From NCBI GenBank assembly GCA_003640645.1, contig QGHH01000001.1, positions 54,185 through 118,184 on the forward strand: DNA of 64,000 nucleotides, given 5' to 3'. This DNA is from Fredinandcohnia aciditolerans (GTDB lineage: Bacteria > Bacillota > Bacilli > Bacillales > Bacillaceae_L). The notes below the pieces were generated by a model. That model did not search any database, was not told the DNA's origin, and saw only the letters and a list, made by a program, of their open reading frames with translations. The position numbers and the translations under genes are program-made. Below, in pieces: positions 32,970-42,671 of this stretch (its first letter is position 1; the number at the start of each line of letters is the position of its first letter).

Positions 32970-34571
32970 TTATTTAGATACAGTTTGGTTACTACTTTGT
33001 TCTTCAACAAGATTAACATCTTCCCGACGCTTTAAGTACCATTCTTCAAATGCTTGAGCAAACGGTAATGGAATATCTTCAATGGTCTCAATATGTGTTG
33101 GGATTGAACGATTCATCGTTGTAATGGAAGCAACTTGGAAAAGTTTTTGTAATTTAGATTGAGAGTAGGACATTTCAATCAAATGTCTTCTTTTGGTTAT
33201 AAACATACGACTGGTTAGTCCACCCTGCCACCATTGTACCTGAGTCTCATTTACAGCATATCTCGTATGATGATAATCAAGAAACCTCTGCAAGACAATG
33301 ATGCATAGGAAGACAACAGACAAAATCCACCAGAACTGCTTAATATCAAAAAGTTCAGGTTTAAAGTAAAATAATCCAATTGTAACTATAAGCCATAACC
33401 AGCTTGGTTTCAGTAATTTTACCCATAACGATTTACGAGGTAACCGTTCTAATTTACTTAATTTCACCTGATAGATTGGTAGCAATTCTTCAATTAATTC
33501 ATATGCTTTTTGGAGAGGTAAAAATGGATAAAGTGAATTCACATTGATGGATTCATCGCCTTTATTTGGATTCGCAGAGCTGATTAATTTTACTTCCGCT
33601 AACCCAAATATTCGCTTCAACAACGTTTGCCTTATCTCTAGACCCTGAATTTTCTTTTTTTCAATTGCAAAATAACTTTCATCAAGTACCCCTCGGTCTA
33701 TAAAGATATATCGTGCATCTGAAGAAATTTCATATTTTCCATACCGGATAAATGTTCGTACCACACCAAATGTAACGGCAATAATGATGGCAATAATCAG
33801 GACAATAACAAACAGCCATTTACTTGCAAGTAAGACCTGAAGTACTCCTTCCAGCTTATTGGTATCAGGTAAAAATGTACTTAACGTATCCAGTCCAGCA
33901 AAAATAATCGGAATAATAGCTAGGAAGCTTAGCGATGTAAAACTAGCCTTCCATAGGTCCTTCCTTTCTGGAGAAAAATGAACATGACGGCTTATTTCCA
34001 AGTCATTTTGTTGTTCACTTTCTACGAATACTTGTACAACATCATCGTATTTTTCTATTAACTTTTCATCTTTAGCATCTAGTGCATGATTTTCATGAAT
34101 TGACTTTACATTTTTAAATTGTGGCGCTCCCGCCTGCTCCTTACCAGTCTGAACGAGGTCAATTAGAAAATCGGCATGTTTTTTTGATATAACGTCAAAA
34201 TGGATTGAATCATCTTCTCCGTCCATTGCGGTTTCAAAAGTAAGAGATGTCAAACCAACAATTTTATGAAAGAAGGTGGTTTTTCGAGTGACGTTTTGGA
34301 TTCTCGAAAACGGAATAGTGCTTGTATTCTTCACAAAAAGTCCTTTATGGATTAGGAAAGTACGGTCTTTCCACTCATATTTTTCCACAAACCAACTAGA
34401 TACTATGTAAAGCAATCGCAAGAAAACAAATACTAAAAACGCATACCTTCCATATACAATGTACCAAGACTCTGAATCTCTTTGAATAATAAACAATAGT
34501 ACCAACAAGATGAAGTTGTTCTTTATTAGTTGATAGATCTTGAAACCAATACCGAGTGGGTGGTATTTCAT
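32970..34571 (-). CDS. ydbT: Bacterial PH (bPH2) domain membrane protein, YdbT
   Basis: 533 residues with paired N-terminal helices (about 12-28, 40-60), further helix pairs near 215-265 and 395-425, and three bPH2-type domains between them, such as TSTIPFSRIQNVTRKTTFFHKIVGLTSLTFETA near 80-115. The layout matches YdbT of B. subtilis (about 493 residues). It works with YdbS, whose gene overlaps by one base (TAATG), so translation is coupled. In B. subtilis ydbST affects sensitivity to antimicrobial peptides; that is from memory and applied by homology. Confidence 0.82.
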   Translation of the reverse strand: MKYHPLGIGFKIYQLIKNNFILLVLLFIIQRDSESWYIVYGRYAFLVFVFLRLLYIVSSWFVEKYEWKDRTFLIHKGLFVKNTSTIPFSRIQNVTRKTTFFHKIVGLTSLTFETAMDGEDDSIHFDVISKKHADFLIDLVQTGKEQAGAPQFKNVKSIHENHALDAKDEKLIEKYDDVVQVFVESEQQNDLEISRHVHFSPERKDLWKASFTSLSFLAIIPIIFAGLDTLSTFLPDTNKLEGVLQVLLASKWLFVIVLIIAIIIAVTFGVVRTFIRYGKYEISSDARYIFIDRGVLDESYFAIEKKKIQGLEIRQTLLKRIFGLAEVKLISSANPNKGDESINVNSLYPFLPLQKAYELIEELLPIYQVKLSKLERLPRKSLWVKLLKPSWLWLIVTIGLFYFKPELFDIKQFWWILSVVFLCIIVLQRFLDYHHTRYAVNETQVQWWQGGLTSRMFITKRRHLIEMSYSQSKLQKLFQVASITTMNRSIPTHIETIEDIPLPFAQAFEEWYLKRREDVNLVEEQSSNQTVSK

Positions 34572-35059
34572 TATTCATCAACTTCCTTTAACTTTGCATA
34601 ATCTGCTAATCTCTCTCTTAATTCGAGAGCAATCCCCTCTTCCAAAGCAGGTATTGTATGAGATGAACCCATTGTTTCGATTTTAATGGAACTTGCATGA
34701 TATTTTTTCAGAATGGGACCTTGAATTGTCGAAACGGACTGGATTTTAGTCATTGGCACGGTCACCCATTCTTTCGTTAGAACTCCATAACGCATTTGAA
34801 GGTATTCATCATCAAATTGATAACTCCAGTTTCGATAATTCAAGTGGGGTTCAATAAATGACCAAATCGCTCCGAGGATGGCAAACGCGAACAAAGCAAT
34901 CAAAATCCAAAAAGCCCAATTTGGCCAGGAAAAATAATAATTCAACCAGAACAATAATCCCAGCACCAAAAATCCGATAATATTCGAAATCGATTCAGAT
35001 ATTATTCTAATTTTGGGAAAAGCGGGGGATAATTGATTTTCTAATTTTACATCACTCAC
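34571..35059 (-). CDS. ydbS: Bacterial PH (bPH2) domain membrane protein, YdbS
   Basis: 162 residues from a GTG at 35059 with AAGGAG 9 bp upstream (B. subtilis YdbS is about 159); an ATG 12 codons earlier lacks a ribosome binding site. Two helices (about 28-46, 50-66) precede a bPH2 domain with VPMTKIQSVSTIQGPILKKYHASSIKIETMGSSHTIPAL. It is the first gene of the ydbS-ydbT pair and overlaps the start of ydbT by one base. Confidence 0.82.
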   Translation of the reverse strand: MSDVKLENQLSPAFPKIRIISESISNIIGFLVLGLLFWLNYYFSWPNWAFWILIALFAFAILGAIWSFIEPHLNYRNWSYQFDDEYLQMRYGVLTKEWVTVPMTKIQSVSTIQGPILKKYHASSIKIETMGSSHTIPALEEGIALELRERLADYAKLKEVDE

Positions 35060-35229
35060 TTCTAGCAGCTCCTTATGAAAAATCGTATTCAACATATTTA
35101 CGATAACAATATCAATAAAGTTTCATTATTTCTTATTTTTATAGAAGTTGAATCAATAAACAAAAATAGCATATTTTTGGTGACCAGTGGGGTATCAGTT
35201 TGGAAATTGGAGTTAAATTTATTGAAAAC

Positions 35230-35259
35230 CGACATCTTTTGAGTCAGTTTTCATACAAT
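35230..35259 (+). promoter_or_regulatory. SigmaE-like promoter of cwlJ
   Basis: CATACAAT at 35252-35259 is the exact sigmaE -10 consensus, 20 bp before the cwlJ start codon. The -35 around GACATCT (35231-35237) is only a partial match at 14-15 bp spacing. It fits mother-cell expression of cwlJ during sporulation. Confidence 0.65.
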
Positions 35260-35279
35260 TTTTGTAGAGGTGATGGAAA

Positions 35280-35720
35280 ATGGCAAGAGTAAAACATACA
35301 AACAAGGACGTTGATTTAGTAGCAAGGATGATGAGGGCAGAAGCTGAAGGCGAAGGTCGCCAAGGCATGCTTATGGTTGGTAACGTCATTGTCAATCGAG
35401 CTGTAGCGGATTGTTTAGATTTTAAAGATGTAAGAACAATTAGGGACGTGATTTATCAAGTACAAGGAGGAAATTTTTCCTTTGAAGCGGTGCAAAAAGG
35501 GAATCTATTCTATAACCCCGCAAGAGAGGTTGAAAGAAAATTGGCAAGGCAAACCTTAACTTTTTGGCGAGAGCATCCTTCAAAGTATTCACTTTGGTAT
35601 TTTAATCCATATGCTCCATGTCCACCTACCTGGTACGGTCAACCATTTGCAGGACAATTCAAAGACCATTGTTATTACGAACCACAGGCAAATACATGTG
35701 ATAGTGTTTATCGCGGTTAA
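35280..35720 (+). CDS. cwlJ: Spore cortex-lytic enzyme CwlJ
   Basis: 146 residues (B. subtilis CwlJ 142). The Hydrolase_2 domain covers nearly the whole protein, opening LVARMMRAEAEGEGRQGMLMVGNVIVNRA with catalytic Glu21, followed by the Cys-containing YNPYAPCPPTW and CDSVYRG tail. It degrades spore cortex peptidoglycan during germination and is placed in the coat by the mother cell. In Bacillus it needs GerQ, not encoded nearby. GTAGAGGTGATGG precedes the ATG. Confidence 0.93.
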   Translation: MARVKHTNKDVDLVARMMRAEAEGEGRQGMLMVGNVIVNRAVADCLDFKDVRTIRDVIYQVQGGNFSFEAVQKGNLFYNPAREVERKLARQTLTFWREHPSKYSLWYFNPYAPCPPTWYGQPFAGQFKDHCYYEPQANTCDSVYRG

Positions 35721-35747
35721 CCCCCATTTATCGTGGGGGTTTTTTTA
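35719..35747 (+). terminator. Intrinsic terminator after cwlJ
   Basis: AACCCCCA / TGGGGGTT stem with a 7-nt loop, beginning inside the stop codon, then TTTTT. Confidence 0.9.
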
Positions 35748-35776
35748 TGTATAGGAAATAATTTTCACATTTTCTA

Positions 35777-36832
35777 TTATGCTTTTAATCTAGCAATGAT
35801 CTCGGTTGTAACCTCAGACGTCAAATGAGTCCCACCGATATCCGCGGTGTAAATGCCATCACTTGTTACACTCTCAATAACACTTAACAACTGCGAACCA
35901 AGTTCCTCTTCACCAAAATGGTCTAACATCATTTTCGCTGTCCAAATTTGACCGATTGGATTTGCGATCCCTTTCCCAATGATATCTGGAGCAGACCCGT
36001 GCACAGGCTCAAACATCGAAGGATATTTTCCATTCACATTAATATTCGCAGCTGGCGCAACACCAATACTCCCCATAATGGCAGCACCTAGATCTGTTAA
36101 AACATCTCCGAAAAGATTACTTGCAACAATAACATCAAACCGTTCTGGACGCGTCACAAAGAAGGCCGCTAAAGCGTCAATATGCTGTGAGTCAGTCCTA
36201 ATTTCAGGATAATCCTTCGCTACGTCCTGAAATATTTCATCCCAAAATGGCATTGAATAGACAATTCCATTTGATTTGGTCGCACTGGTTACATGTTGTT
36301 TGCGCTTCTTCGCCAATTCAAACGCATAGCGCATCGCCCGTTCTGTTGCCTTTCTTGAAAAAATTGCATTTTGAATCGCTATTTCTTCTTCTCCTTGAAA
36401 AATTCTGCCTCCAACAGAACTATATTCCCCTTCACTATTTTCTCGAACGACAAGTAAATCAAAGTCCTTCGGGTTAAATAGGGGTGAACGAATTCCTTTT
36501 AAAAGTTTTGCAGGTCGAATGTTAATCACTTGCTCAAATTCACGACGAAGCTTTATTAATAGCCCCCAAAGGGAAATATGATCGGGAACAAGCTTCACAT
36601 TTCCAACCGCCCCAAGGAATATGGCATCAAAATCCTTTAATCGTTCAAGACCATCTGGTGCCATCATATCACCATGCTCTAAATAATATTCGCAGCTATA
36701 TGGAAACTCGATAAAATCAAATTTCAAACCACCATGTATGCCTGCTACTGTATGTAAAACCTCTATCGCTGCAGGAACTACTTCTTTCCCTATCCCATCC
36801 CCAGGTATTGACGCAATCTTCAAATTTTTCAA
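35777..36832 (-). CDS. Tartrate/D-malate dehydrogenase (isocitrate/isopropylmalate dehydrogenase family)
   Basis: 351 residues, similar in size to B. subtilis YcsA. IPGDGIGKEVVPAA at the N-terminus, VVRENSEGEYSSVGGR, Lys in TSATKSNGIVYSMPFWDEIF, and NLFGDVLTDLGAAIMGS form the substrate and Mg/Mn site. FEPVHGSAPDIIGKGIANP binds NAD. The GEYSSVGGR segment, instead of the isopropylmalate signature, points to the tartrate/D-malate branch. It decarboxylates a 2-hydroxy dicarboxylic acid. TTG start behind GGGAGG. A standalone gene. Confidence 0.85.
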   Translation of the reverse strand: MKNLKIASIPGDGIGKEVVPAAIEVLHTVAGIHGGLKFDFIEFPYSCEYYLEHGDMMAPDGLERLKDFDAIFLGAVGNVKLVPDHISLWGLLIKLRREFEQVINIRPAKLLKGIRSPLFNPKDFDLLVVRENSEGEYSSVGGRIFQGEEEIAIQNAIFSRKATERAMRYAFELAKKRKQHVTSATKSNGIVYSMPFWDEIFQDVAKDYPEIRTDSQHIDALAAFFVTRPERFDVIVASNLFGDVLTDLGAAIMGSIGVAPAANINVNGKYPSMFEPVHGSAPDIIGKGIANPIGQIWTAKMMLDHFGEEELGSQLLSVIESVTSDGIYTADIGGTHLTSEVTTEIIARLKA

Positions 36833-36904
36833 AGCGTAAAACCTCCCTTAAGCTAATTTCTTTTGTTCAAATCGTATCATATTGAACTGTATTCGGCCAT
36901 CATA

Positions 36905-36934
36905 AAAAAATCGACAAGTGCACACTTGTCGATT
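36905..36934 (-). terminator. Terminator overlapping the panF stop codon
   Basis: AATCGACAAGTG-CA-CACTTGTCGATT, followed on the minus strand by TTTTTTT. The stem includes the first bases after, and part of, the stop codon. Confidence 0.85.
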
Positions 36935-38393
36935 AATAAAATTTCGCATCCATATTACGTAAATGTTCGAGGTCTTTTTCCTTCACCAGTAAGCTCACAC
37001 CAATGTACGAAATGAGGGAGAATAGTACTGGCAGGACAACAGAATGCATACCAAATGGTTCTGGTGAGATTGTATGAATTAGAATATAACTTCCCACCCC
37101 TACAAGAATGGAAGAAATAGCCCCATATTTATTACCTTTTCTCCAATATAAACCAAGTACAACTGGCCAGATAAAAGCTGCTTCAAGACCACCAAACGCA
37201 AACAAATTCAACCAAATGAGTAGATCAGGAGGGTTGATTGCTAATAAAAAGACAAGAATTCCAATCAACCCTGTGACCGACATACTCAGTCTTTTAACTG
37301 TTAAATCTGTTGCATCTGGTTTTATGTAGTTCAGATAGATATCTTTTACAATCGAAGAACCTACAATTAATAATATGGAGTTAACGGTAGACATAATTGC
37401 TGCCATTGGTGCAGAGAGAACAACTCCAGCTAACCAAGGCGGTAATACTTCCATTGCAAGCAACGGCATAACTGTATCAGGAACTTCAACGCCCGGAATA
37501 ATGACTCTAGCGAATACTCCTGATAAATGCATACCAAGCATAATAAATCCAACAACTATGGTTCCTATTATCATCGCTTGGTGCATTGCCCTTGAATGCC
37601 TGTACGACATAGCTCGGACCGCTATTTGTGGCAATCCAACAACTCCAATCCCTACAAGAATCCAAAAGGAAGATAAATATAAGGGAGTAAGGGAGCCATC
37701 ATGGCCAAACGGTGATACGAGACCTGGATTTTCAGATACCAGCTCTTTCATTATCGCTGGTACACCACCGCCAGCGATAATTGTTCCAATTAGAATGATT
37801 AAGGTCCCAATAAACATGATGATTCCTTGTATCGTCTCTGTTAATGCTACGGCGCGAAATCCTCCAATCGTTACATAAATTAGAATGGAAATTGCAAAAA
37901 TGAACAATGAACTCGTATAGGACAAACCTGTTAACGATTCAATTAATCTTCCCCCGCCTACCCATTGGGCGGACATTGACGCAAACAAAAAGATAATTAT
38001 ACTACCTGCAGATAGCAAAACCACCCATTTGGAATTGTAACGCTCCTTTAAAAAATCAATGAGTGTAACAGCATGTATTTTTCGTGCAACAATCGCAAAT
38101 TTTTTCCCTAAAACCGCAAGAACAAAATAACCGGTAACTACTTGTATCATCGCCAGCAGTACCCACCCAAGCCCCATCGTGTAAGCAGCCCCCGGGCCAC
38201 CAATAAAGCTACTGGCACTTCCATAGGTAGCGACCATTGTCATTGCAAGTACAAATCCACCTAGCTCCCGACTCCCAAGAAAATAATCTTGGAGAAATCC
38301 AGTACTCTCTTTTAAACGGCCTGCAGCATATATACCAACTATAAAAATAATCACTAATAAAGCTATGAAGGGTATCAATACTCCCCAATTCAT
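36933..38393 (-). CDS. panF: Sodium/pantothenate symporter PanF
   Basis: 486 residues, about 13 helices, sodium:solute symporter family. ATYGSASSFIGGPGAAYTMGLGWVLLAMIQV in helices 2-3 and GVVGLPQIAVRAMSYRHSRAMHQAM mid-protein match PanF proteins. The best evidence is the neighbour: a DUF997/YhdT gene overlaps its start by four bases (ATGA), the standard yhdT-panF pairing. It imports pantothenate with Na+ for coenzyme A synthesis. GGGAGGTGA precedes the ATG. Confidence 0.9.
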   Translation of the reverse strand: MNWGVLIPFIALLVIIFIVGIYAAGRLKESTGFLQDYFLGSRELGGFVLAMTMVATYGSASSFIGGPGAAYTMGLGWVLLAMIQVVTGYFVLAVLGKKFAIVARKIHAVTLIDFLKERYNSKWVVLLSAGSIIIFLFASMSAQWVGGGRLIESLTGLSYTSSLFIFAISILIYVTIGGFRAVALTETIQGIIMFIGTLIILIGTIIAGGGVPAIMKELVSENPGLVSPFGHDGSLTPLYLSSFWILVGIGVVGLPQIAVRAMSYRHSRAMHQAMIIGTIVVGFIMLGMHLSGVFARVIIPGVEVPDTVMPLLAMEVLPPWLAGVVLSAPMAAIMSTVNSILLIVGSSIVKDIYLNYIKPDATDLTVKRLSMSVTGLIGILVFLLAINPPDLLIWLNLFAFGGLEAAFIWPVVLGLYWRKGNKYGAISSILVGVGSYILIHTISPEPFGMHSVVLPVLFSLISYIGVSLLVKEKDLEHLRNMDAKFY

Positions 38394-38677
38394 AAGGAGT
38401 CACCTCCCTCGTTTTCATCAAACGGTACCTCTTTAAATACCATTTTTACAAGAATGATGACTAACATAACAACAACTAGAAAACCAACCACACAACTGTA
38501 AAAAAACCAGCTAGGCAAACCAAAAATATATGTATACTCTTTAACAGGCTTTGACCCTAGACCATATGCAAAGCCAAACCACCATAGGAAGTTAAAAACC
38601 GCTAGTCCTATCCCAATAACTGCCTCTTTTTTAGCAACCTTGTATCTACTGTCACCTGAATGTTTACTCTTATGCAT
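38390..38677 (-). CDS. yhdT: YhdT/DUF997 small membrane protein
   Basis: 95 residues with two hydrophobic helices (about 21-40 and 50-78) and the family opening RYKVAKKEAVIGIGLAVFNFLWWFGFAYGLG. It accompanies PanF in many bacteria and is thought to assist or form a subunit of the symporter. The stop overlaps the panF start (ATGA), showing translational coupling. ATG at 38677 behind AAGGAG; a GTG directly before it is the alternative. Confidence 0.88.
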   Translation of the reverse strand: MHKSKHSGDSRYKVAKKEAVIGIGLAVFNFLWWFGFAYGLGSKPVKEYTYIFGLPSWFFYSCVVGFLVVVMLVIILVKMVFKEVPFDENEGGDSL

Positions 38678-38756
38678 CACGACTTCTCCTTATGATTATC
38701 AATACATTGACATATTCTCATATCCTCTATACTGCCCCAAAATCCCCCTTTGCCAT

Positions 38757-38794
38757 CAAAAAAGCTACCTAAGAACGATCCTTAGGTAGCTTTT
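38757..38794 (-). terminator. Intrinsic terminator after ltaS
   Basis: AAAGCTACCTAAG / CTTAGGTAGCTTT stem, loop of 7 nt. On the minus strand it is followed by TTTTTGATGG. Confidence 0.85.
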
Positions 38795-38799
38795 ACTTA

Positions 38800-40755
38800 T
38801 TATTCAGCTGATTCTTCATCAATTAAATAATTGTAATCTGAACGATCAACAGGTTCAAAACCTGGTGGTGTATAGAAACGTAACAAGTCACCATTTACAA
38901 CTTTATCAGAAGTGGCTAATTTTTCTTCAACGATGTCTTGAAGTTTCTTTGCAGAATCTAATTGATCTTCTACAACTTCAACTCCAGTCGTAGAATCATA
39001 AAACTTACCATCGACTGATGAAATAGTTGGACTTACGAAATCACCATTACGGAATGGTACTACTTGATCATGCTGTTCAGATAATAAATCAGTTCCAAAT
39101 TGAACATACTCTTTTGTATCAATTCCAAGCAAGTGAAGAAGTGTTGGAAGAAGGTCGATTTGACCACCATATTGATGCTTAACCCCACCTTCCATTCCTG
39201 GAACACGAATAAACAATGGTACTCGTTGGAGAGATGCATTATCAAAAGCAGTGATTTCTTCTTGTTCTAATACTTGCTTCATGGCTTTATTATGGTTTTC
39301 AGAAATACCATAGTGATCACCATACATAATGATTATCGAATTATCGTATAATCCTTTTTCTTTTAAGTCATTGAAGAATTGTTCTAAAGCTTCATCTGCA
39401 TAACGTGCAGTTTGGAAATATCCATCAACAGAACGATCACCTGTTGTATGAGGCGCAATAGTTGCATCCTCTTCACTAATTTTGTACGGATAGTGATGCG
39501 TTACTGTAATAAACTTTGAGTAAAATGGTTGCGGTAATGTATCTATTAAATCCGCAGACTGTTCATAAAATGGCTTATCCATAAGTCCATATTCAGCAAG
39601 ATCTTCTGAATTCATTTGATAAAAGCTTGAATCAAAGAAGTGATTAAAGCCAAAAGACTTATAAATTTCATTACGGTTCCAGAAGCTTCCTGAGTTACCG
39701 TGGAACACAGCTGACGTATAGCCTTGCTGACCAAGAATTGCTGGTGCCGCTTGATATGTGTTCATACCTTTTGTTGTAAAGGCTGACCCCTGTGGTAGAC
39801 CATACATTGAGTTTTCAAGAATAAACTCCGCATCTGCAGTCTTTCCTTGAGCAGTTTGATGGAAGAAATTATCAAAATACATTGTATTCTCTTCTTTTGT
39901 TAGTGAGTTAAGGAATGGCGTTACTTCTTCCCCGTTCAACTTGTAGTTAATTAAGAAGTTCTGCATGGATTCAAGATGAAGGTAAATAACGTTCATCCCT
40001 TTACCTACTCCAAAATACTCCGGATTCGGTTCGGCATAGTTTGCCTTCGTATAGTTAATCACTTCAATACTGTCATTGCTGTCTGCTAACGCTCTTTGAG
40101 TTGAAGCTTTTGTGCTTTGAACTGCATCATAAATGGTATAGTTGTACATACCAAGATATTTCACAATGTAGTGGCGGTCAAATCCACGTGTTAAAAGCTG
40201 TGGACGATCTGCCTCTGCAAGAGTAAGGTTTACAGCTGAAATCAAAATCGCAAAAGCGAATAATGCAGCCACTTTAATTCCTCTCAAGCTTGTTGTTGTT
40301 TCAACCTTGATAACTTTGAAGACCATAAGTGCTACTAATACAAAAAAGTCAACAAAGAACAAGAAATCATATGGTTTTAAAAGAGAAGTAATACTTCCAC
40401 TTACATCACCAAAGTTTTGAGTTTGAAACAATGTAGGCAATGTAATAAAGTCACTAAAGAATCTGTAATACATAATATTAGCGTATAAAAGGAATGACAT
40501 TAGAAAATAGATAATAAGAAGTCTTCTATATCTTTTCTTCCCTTTACCTAAAAATGAAAAACCTAAGAAAAATAAAGCCGATCCAAGTGGATTTAATAAT
40601 AATAGAAATGTCTGTAAAGAGTTATCAATATTTAAGTTAAATTCAGTTGATTGTGAAATAAATGTTTTCATCCATAGGAGTAAAACTGCTAATAAATAAA
40701 AGCCAAAAAAGCTAGTGAAGATATTTTGACCACGTTTTAGAATGTTCTTTTTCAT
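38800..40755 (-). CDS. ltaS: Lipoteichoic acid synthase LtaS
   Basis: 651 residues (B. subtilis LtaS 649). Five N-terminal helices (about 15-180) are followed by an extracellular sulfatase-fold domain (about 240-640). The catalytic Thr306 sits in HQTAQGKTADAEF; Glu in YLHLESMQN, GDHYGIS and HGNSGSFWNR supply metal ligands. TKA-S at 215-218 matches the place where signal peptidase releases the enzyme domain in Staphylococcus. It polymerises glycerol phosphate from phosphatidylglycerol into lipoteichoic acid. Start ATG at 40755 behind GAAGGTAGG; 24 earlier codons lack a site. Confidence 0.93.
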   Translation of the reverse strand: MKKNILKRGQNIFTSFFGFYLLAVLLLWMKTFISQSTEFNLNIDNSLQTFLLLLNPLGSALFFLGFSFLGKGKKRYRRLLIIYFLMSFLLYANIMYYRFFSDFITLPTLFQTQNFGDVSGSITSLLKPYDFLFFVDFFVLVALMVFKVIKVETTTSLRGIKVAALFAFAILISAVNLTLAEADRPQLLTRGFDRHYIVKYLGMYNYTIYDAVQSTKASTQRALADSNDSIEVINYTKANYAEPNPEYFGVGKGMNVIYLHLESMQNFLINYKLNGEEVTPFLNSLTKEENTMYFDNFFHQTAQGKTADAEFILENSMYGLPQGSAFTTKGMNTYQAAPAILGQQGYTSAVFHGNSGSFWNRNEIYKSFGFNHFFDSSFYQMNSEDLAEYGLMDKPFYEQSADLIDTLPQPFYSKFITVTHHYPYKISEEDATIAPHTTGDRSVDGYFQTARYADEALEQFFNDLKEKGLYDNSIIIMYGDHYGISENHNKAMKQVLEQEEITAFDNASLQRVPLFIRVPGMEGGVKHQYGGQIDLLPTLLHLLGIDTKEYVQFGTDLLSEQHDQVVPFRNGDFVSPTISSVDGKFYDSTTGVEVVEDQLDSAKKLQDIVEEKLATSDKVVNGDLLRFYTPPGFEPVDRSDYNYLIDEESAE

Positions 40756-41132
40756 GATTGCACCTACCTTCAATATAAACAAATAATTATTATCTCTTCT
40801 ACGAAAACTCAAAAACCATTCTATCAAATAAATATGAACAAATTATTAACATGCGTAATAAAATTTACATTTGCGGTACATTCACTTACTTTACTACGTT
40901 TCTTTAAAATGTCAAGAGTCCTAAAAAACCCCGAAATTTTCTTGCAACTTATGTATCCCCTTACAATCCAGCCTGTACACCATTTTTACAAACTTTTATA
41001 AAATACGTTACATCCTTCAAAATTATGACCACTTTTCCTTTACAAAAAAGAGCAAATTCAAAGACGAAACAATATCTTTCAATTATACTACTGTAATAGA
41101 AATTACTTTATTTGGAAAGGGCTATTCGAACT

Positions 41133-42209
41133 ATGTTTTTTCTTGCAATTTTCCTATTTCTTTTAGTTTATTGTGGTATGTGCTTCTTTTTTGGGTATAT
41201 GGGATGGAAATGGCTAGAACACTCATTTTCATTTCGACATAAAAAGACATACATATTGGTTATACTGGTTTTATCATTAAGCATTTTTGTGGGTTATTCA
41301 ACTTCCTCTACAGTCTTACAGACAATTGGTTATTATTGGTTAACATTAACAGGTTATGGACTCGTCCTTTTGCCCATTGCAATTCTATTATTCTTCCTAT
41401 TTAAAAAGAATGGTATTCACATAATTGGCTTTGGTGTAATTTTTACGTATGTCCTTATTTTGAGTTTAGGAACGTACTATGCATGGAGTCCAGTTGTGAG
41501 GAACTATGAAGTTACGATTAACAAAAATTCCGAACGGGACAATTTGAGAATCTTAATGGCTTCAGATTTTCACCTGGGTAGTATTGTTGGTGAAAACCAT
41601 TTTAAAAAGTTCGCCCATTTAGTAGAAGAAACTAGTCCAGATATCGTGTTAATCCCTGGTGATCTAATCGACGATCATATTGAACCATTCTTACAGGAGA
41701 ATATGGGTAAAATCATGACGGAAATCAAGGCACCGCTTGGAGTATATGCTACTCTTGGAAATCATGATTATTACGGTAATGATGATGAAAAAATTGTCGA
41801 AGAAATGGAAAAGCACGGGATTGAGGTTTTAACAAATGAAGTTATCATGATAGAAAATGAATTTTATCTAATAGGGAGAAATGATGATACTGATGATAAT
41901 CGTGCTGGAATAAACGAGCTTGTTGCACACCTTGAACATTCAAAGCCGTTGATTATGTTAGACCATCAACCAAATGAACTTGATGAAGCCATGAAAAGCG
42001 GAATCGACTTAATTCTGTCCGGTCATACCCATCGAGGACAACTATTTCCCGGAAACCTACTAACAAACATGCTTTATGAAAATGACTACGGCTTGTTAAA
42101 AAAAGAAGAGTTAAACTCAATTGTGTCGTCTGGATTCGGTACATGGGGTCCTCCCCTCAGGCTTGGTACAAGATCGGAAGTTATCGTTATCAATGTGAAG
42201 TTTAAGTAA
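41133..42209 (+). CDS. Membrane-anchored metallophosphoesterase (YkoQ/YkuE-like)
   Basis: 358 residues from the ATG at 41133 behind GGAAAGGGC. Four N-terminal helices (to about residue 130) anchor a calcineurin-type phosphoesterase domain: MASDFHLGSIVG, IPGDLIDD, LGNHDYYGND and LSGHTHRGQLFPG are the successive metal-binding motifs. B. subtilis YkoQ has the same plan. The substrate is unknown; a lipid or cell-wall intermediate is possible. It is divergent from ltaS with about 290 bp between. Confidence 0.85.
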   Translation: MFFLAIFLFLLVYCGMCFFFGYMGWKWLEHSFSFRHKKTYILVILVLSLSIFVGYSTSSTVLQTIGYYWLTLTGYGLVLLPIAILLFFLFKKNGIHIIGFGVIFTYVLILSLGTYYAWSPVVRNYEVTINKNSERDNLRILMASDFHLGSIVGENHFKKFAHLVEETSPDIVLIPGDLIDDHIEPFLQENMGKIMTEIKAPLGVYATLGNHDYYGNDDEKIVEEMEKHGIEVLTNEVIMIENEFYLIGRNDDTDDNRAGINELVAHLEHSKPLIMLDHQPNELDEAMKSGIDLILSGHTHRGQLFPGNLLTNMLYENDYGLLKKEELNSIVSSGFGTWGPPLRLGTRSEVIVINVKFK

Positions 42210-42210
42210 A

Positions 42211-42244
42211 AAGCATTACCTCAAGGGAGGTAATGCTTCTTTTA
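42211..42244. terminator. Terminator between phosphoesterase and DoxX genes
   Basis: AAGCATTACCTC / GAGGTAATGCTT perfect 12-bp stem, 4-nt loop, then CTTTTAATT. Confidence 0.85.
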
Positions 42245-42245
42245 A

Positions 42246-42671
42246 TTAGTTTACTGATGTTGTCTTATTCACTTTCCCTTTACCAATAAGTTGGTCAAGA
42301 GCAAATGCTTTCGAACCAGTTATTGCAAGCATCACAGCCATTGCAAGAAACGCTAGGTCTAATTCATAACCTGCCATCTGACCGTTTCCTAGAAACCCTA
42401 TTGCAAGTTTTACTTTCACAATGGCTCCAACCATGACTACAGCAAAAAGAATAGAAACGATTCGACTAAATAAGCCAAGAACTAACATAAGTCCTCCAAC
42501 AAGTTCAATAATTGCTACACCATAAGCCACAACACCAGGAATTCCTATACTCTCAAACCATCCAGCAGTATTTTCAACTCCACCTTGGAACTTATCTAGC
42601 CCATGAATAAAAAACGTAATACCTAAAACCACTCTTATAATTAATTGACCTAATTCAAATTTATTTTCCAT
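42246..42671 (-). CDS. DoxX-family membrane protein (MhqP/CatD-like)
   Basis: 141 residues, four helices, opening LGQLIIRVVLGITFFIHGLDKFQGG, with GVAIIELVGGLMLVLGLFSR in the second helix pair. Such DoxX proteins (MhqP, CatD in B. subtilis) belong to quinone-responsive detoxification operons. Its start overlaps the end of the esterase gene by 11 bases, with GGGGGATATACAA as ribosome binding site inside that gene. The pair esterase-DoxX echoes mhqD and mhqP/catD. Confidence 0.85.
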   Translation of the reverse strand: MENKFELGQLIIRVVLGITFFIHGLDKFQGGVENTAGWFESIGIPGVVAYGVAIIELVGGLMLVLGLFSRIVSILFAVVMVGAIVKVKLAIGFLGNGQMAGYELDLAFLAMAVMLAITGSKAFALDQLIGKGKVNKTTSVN

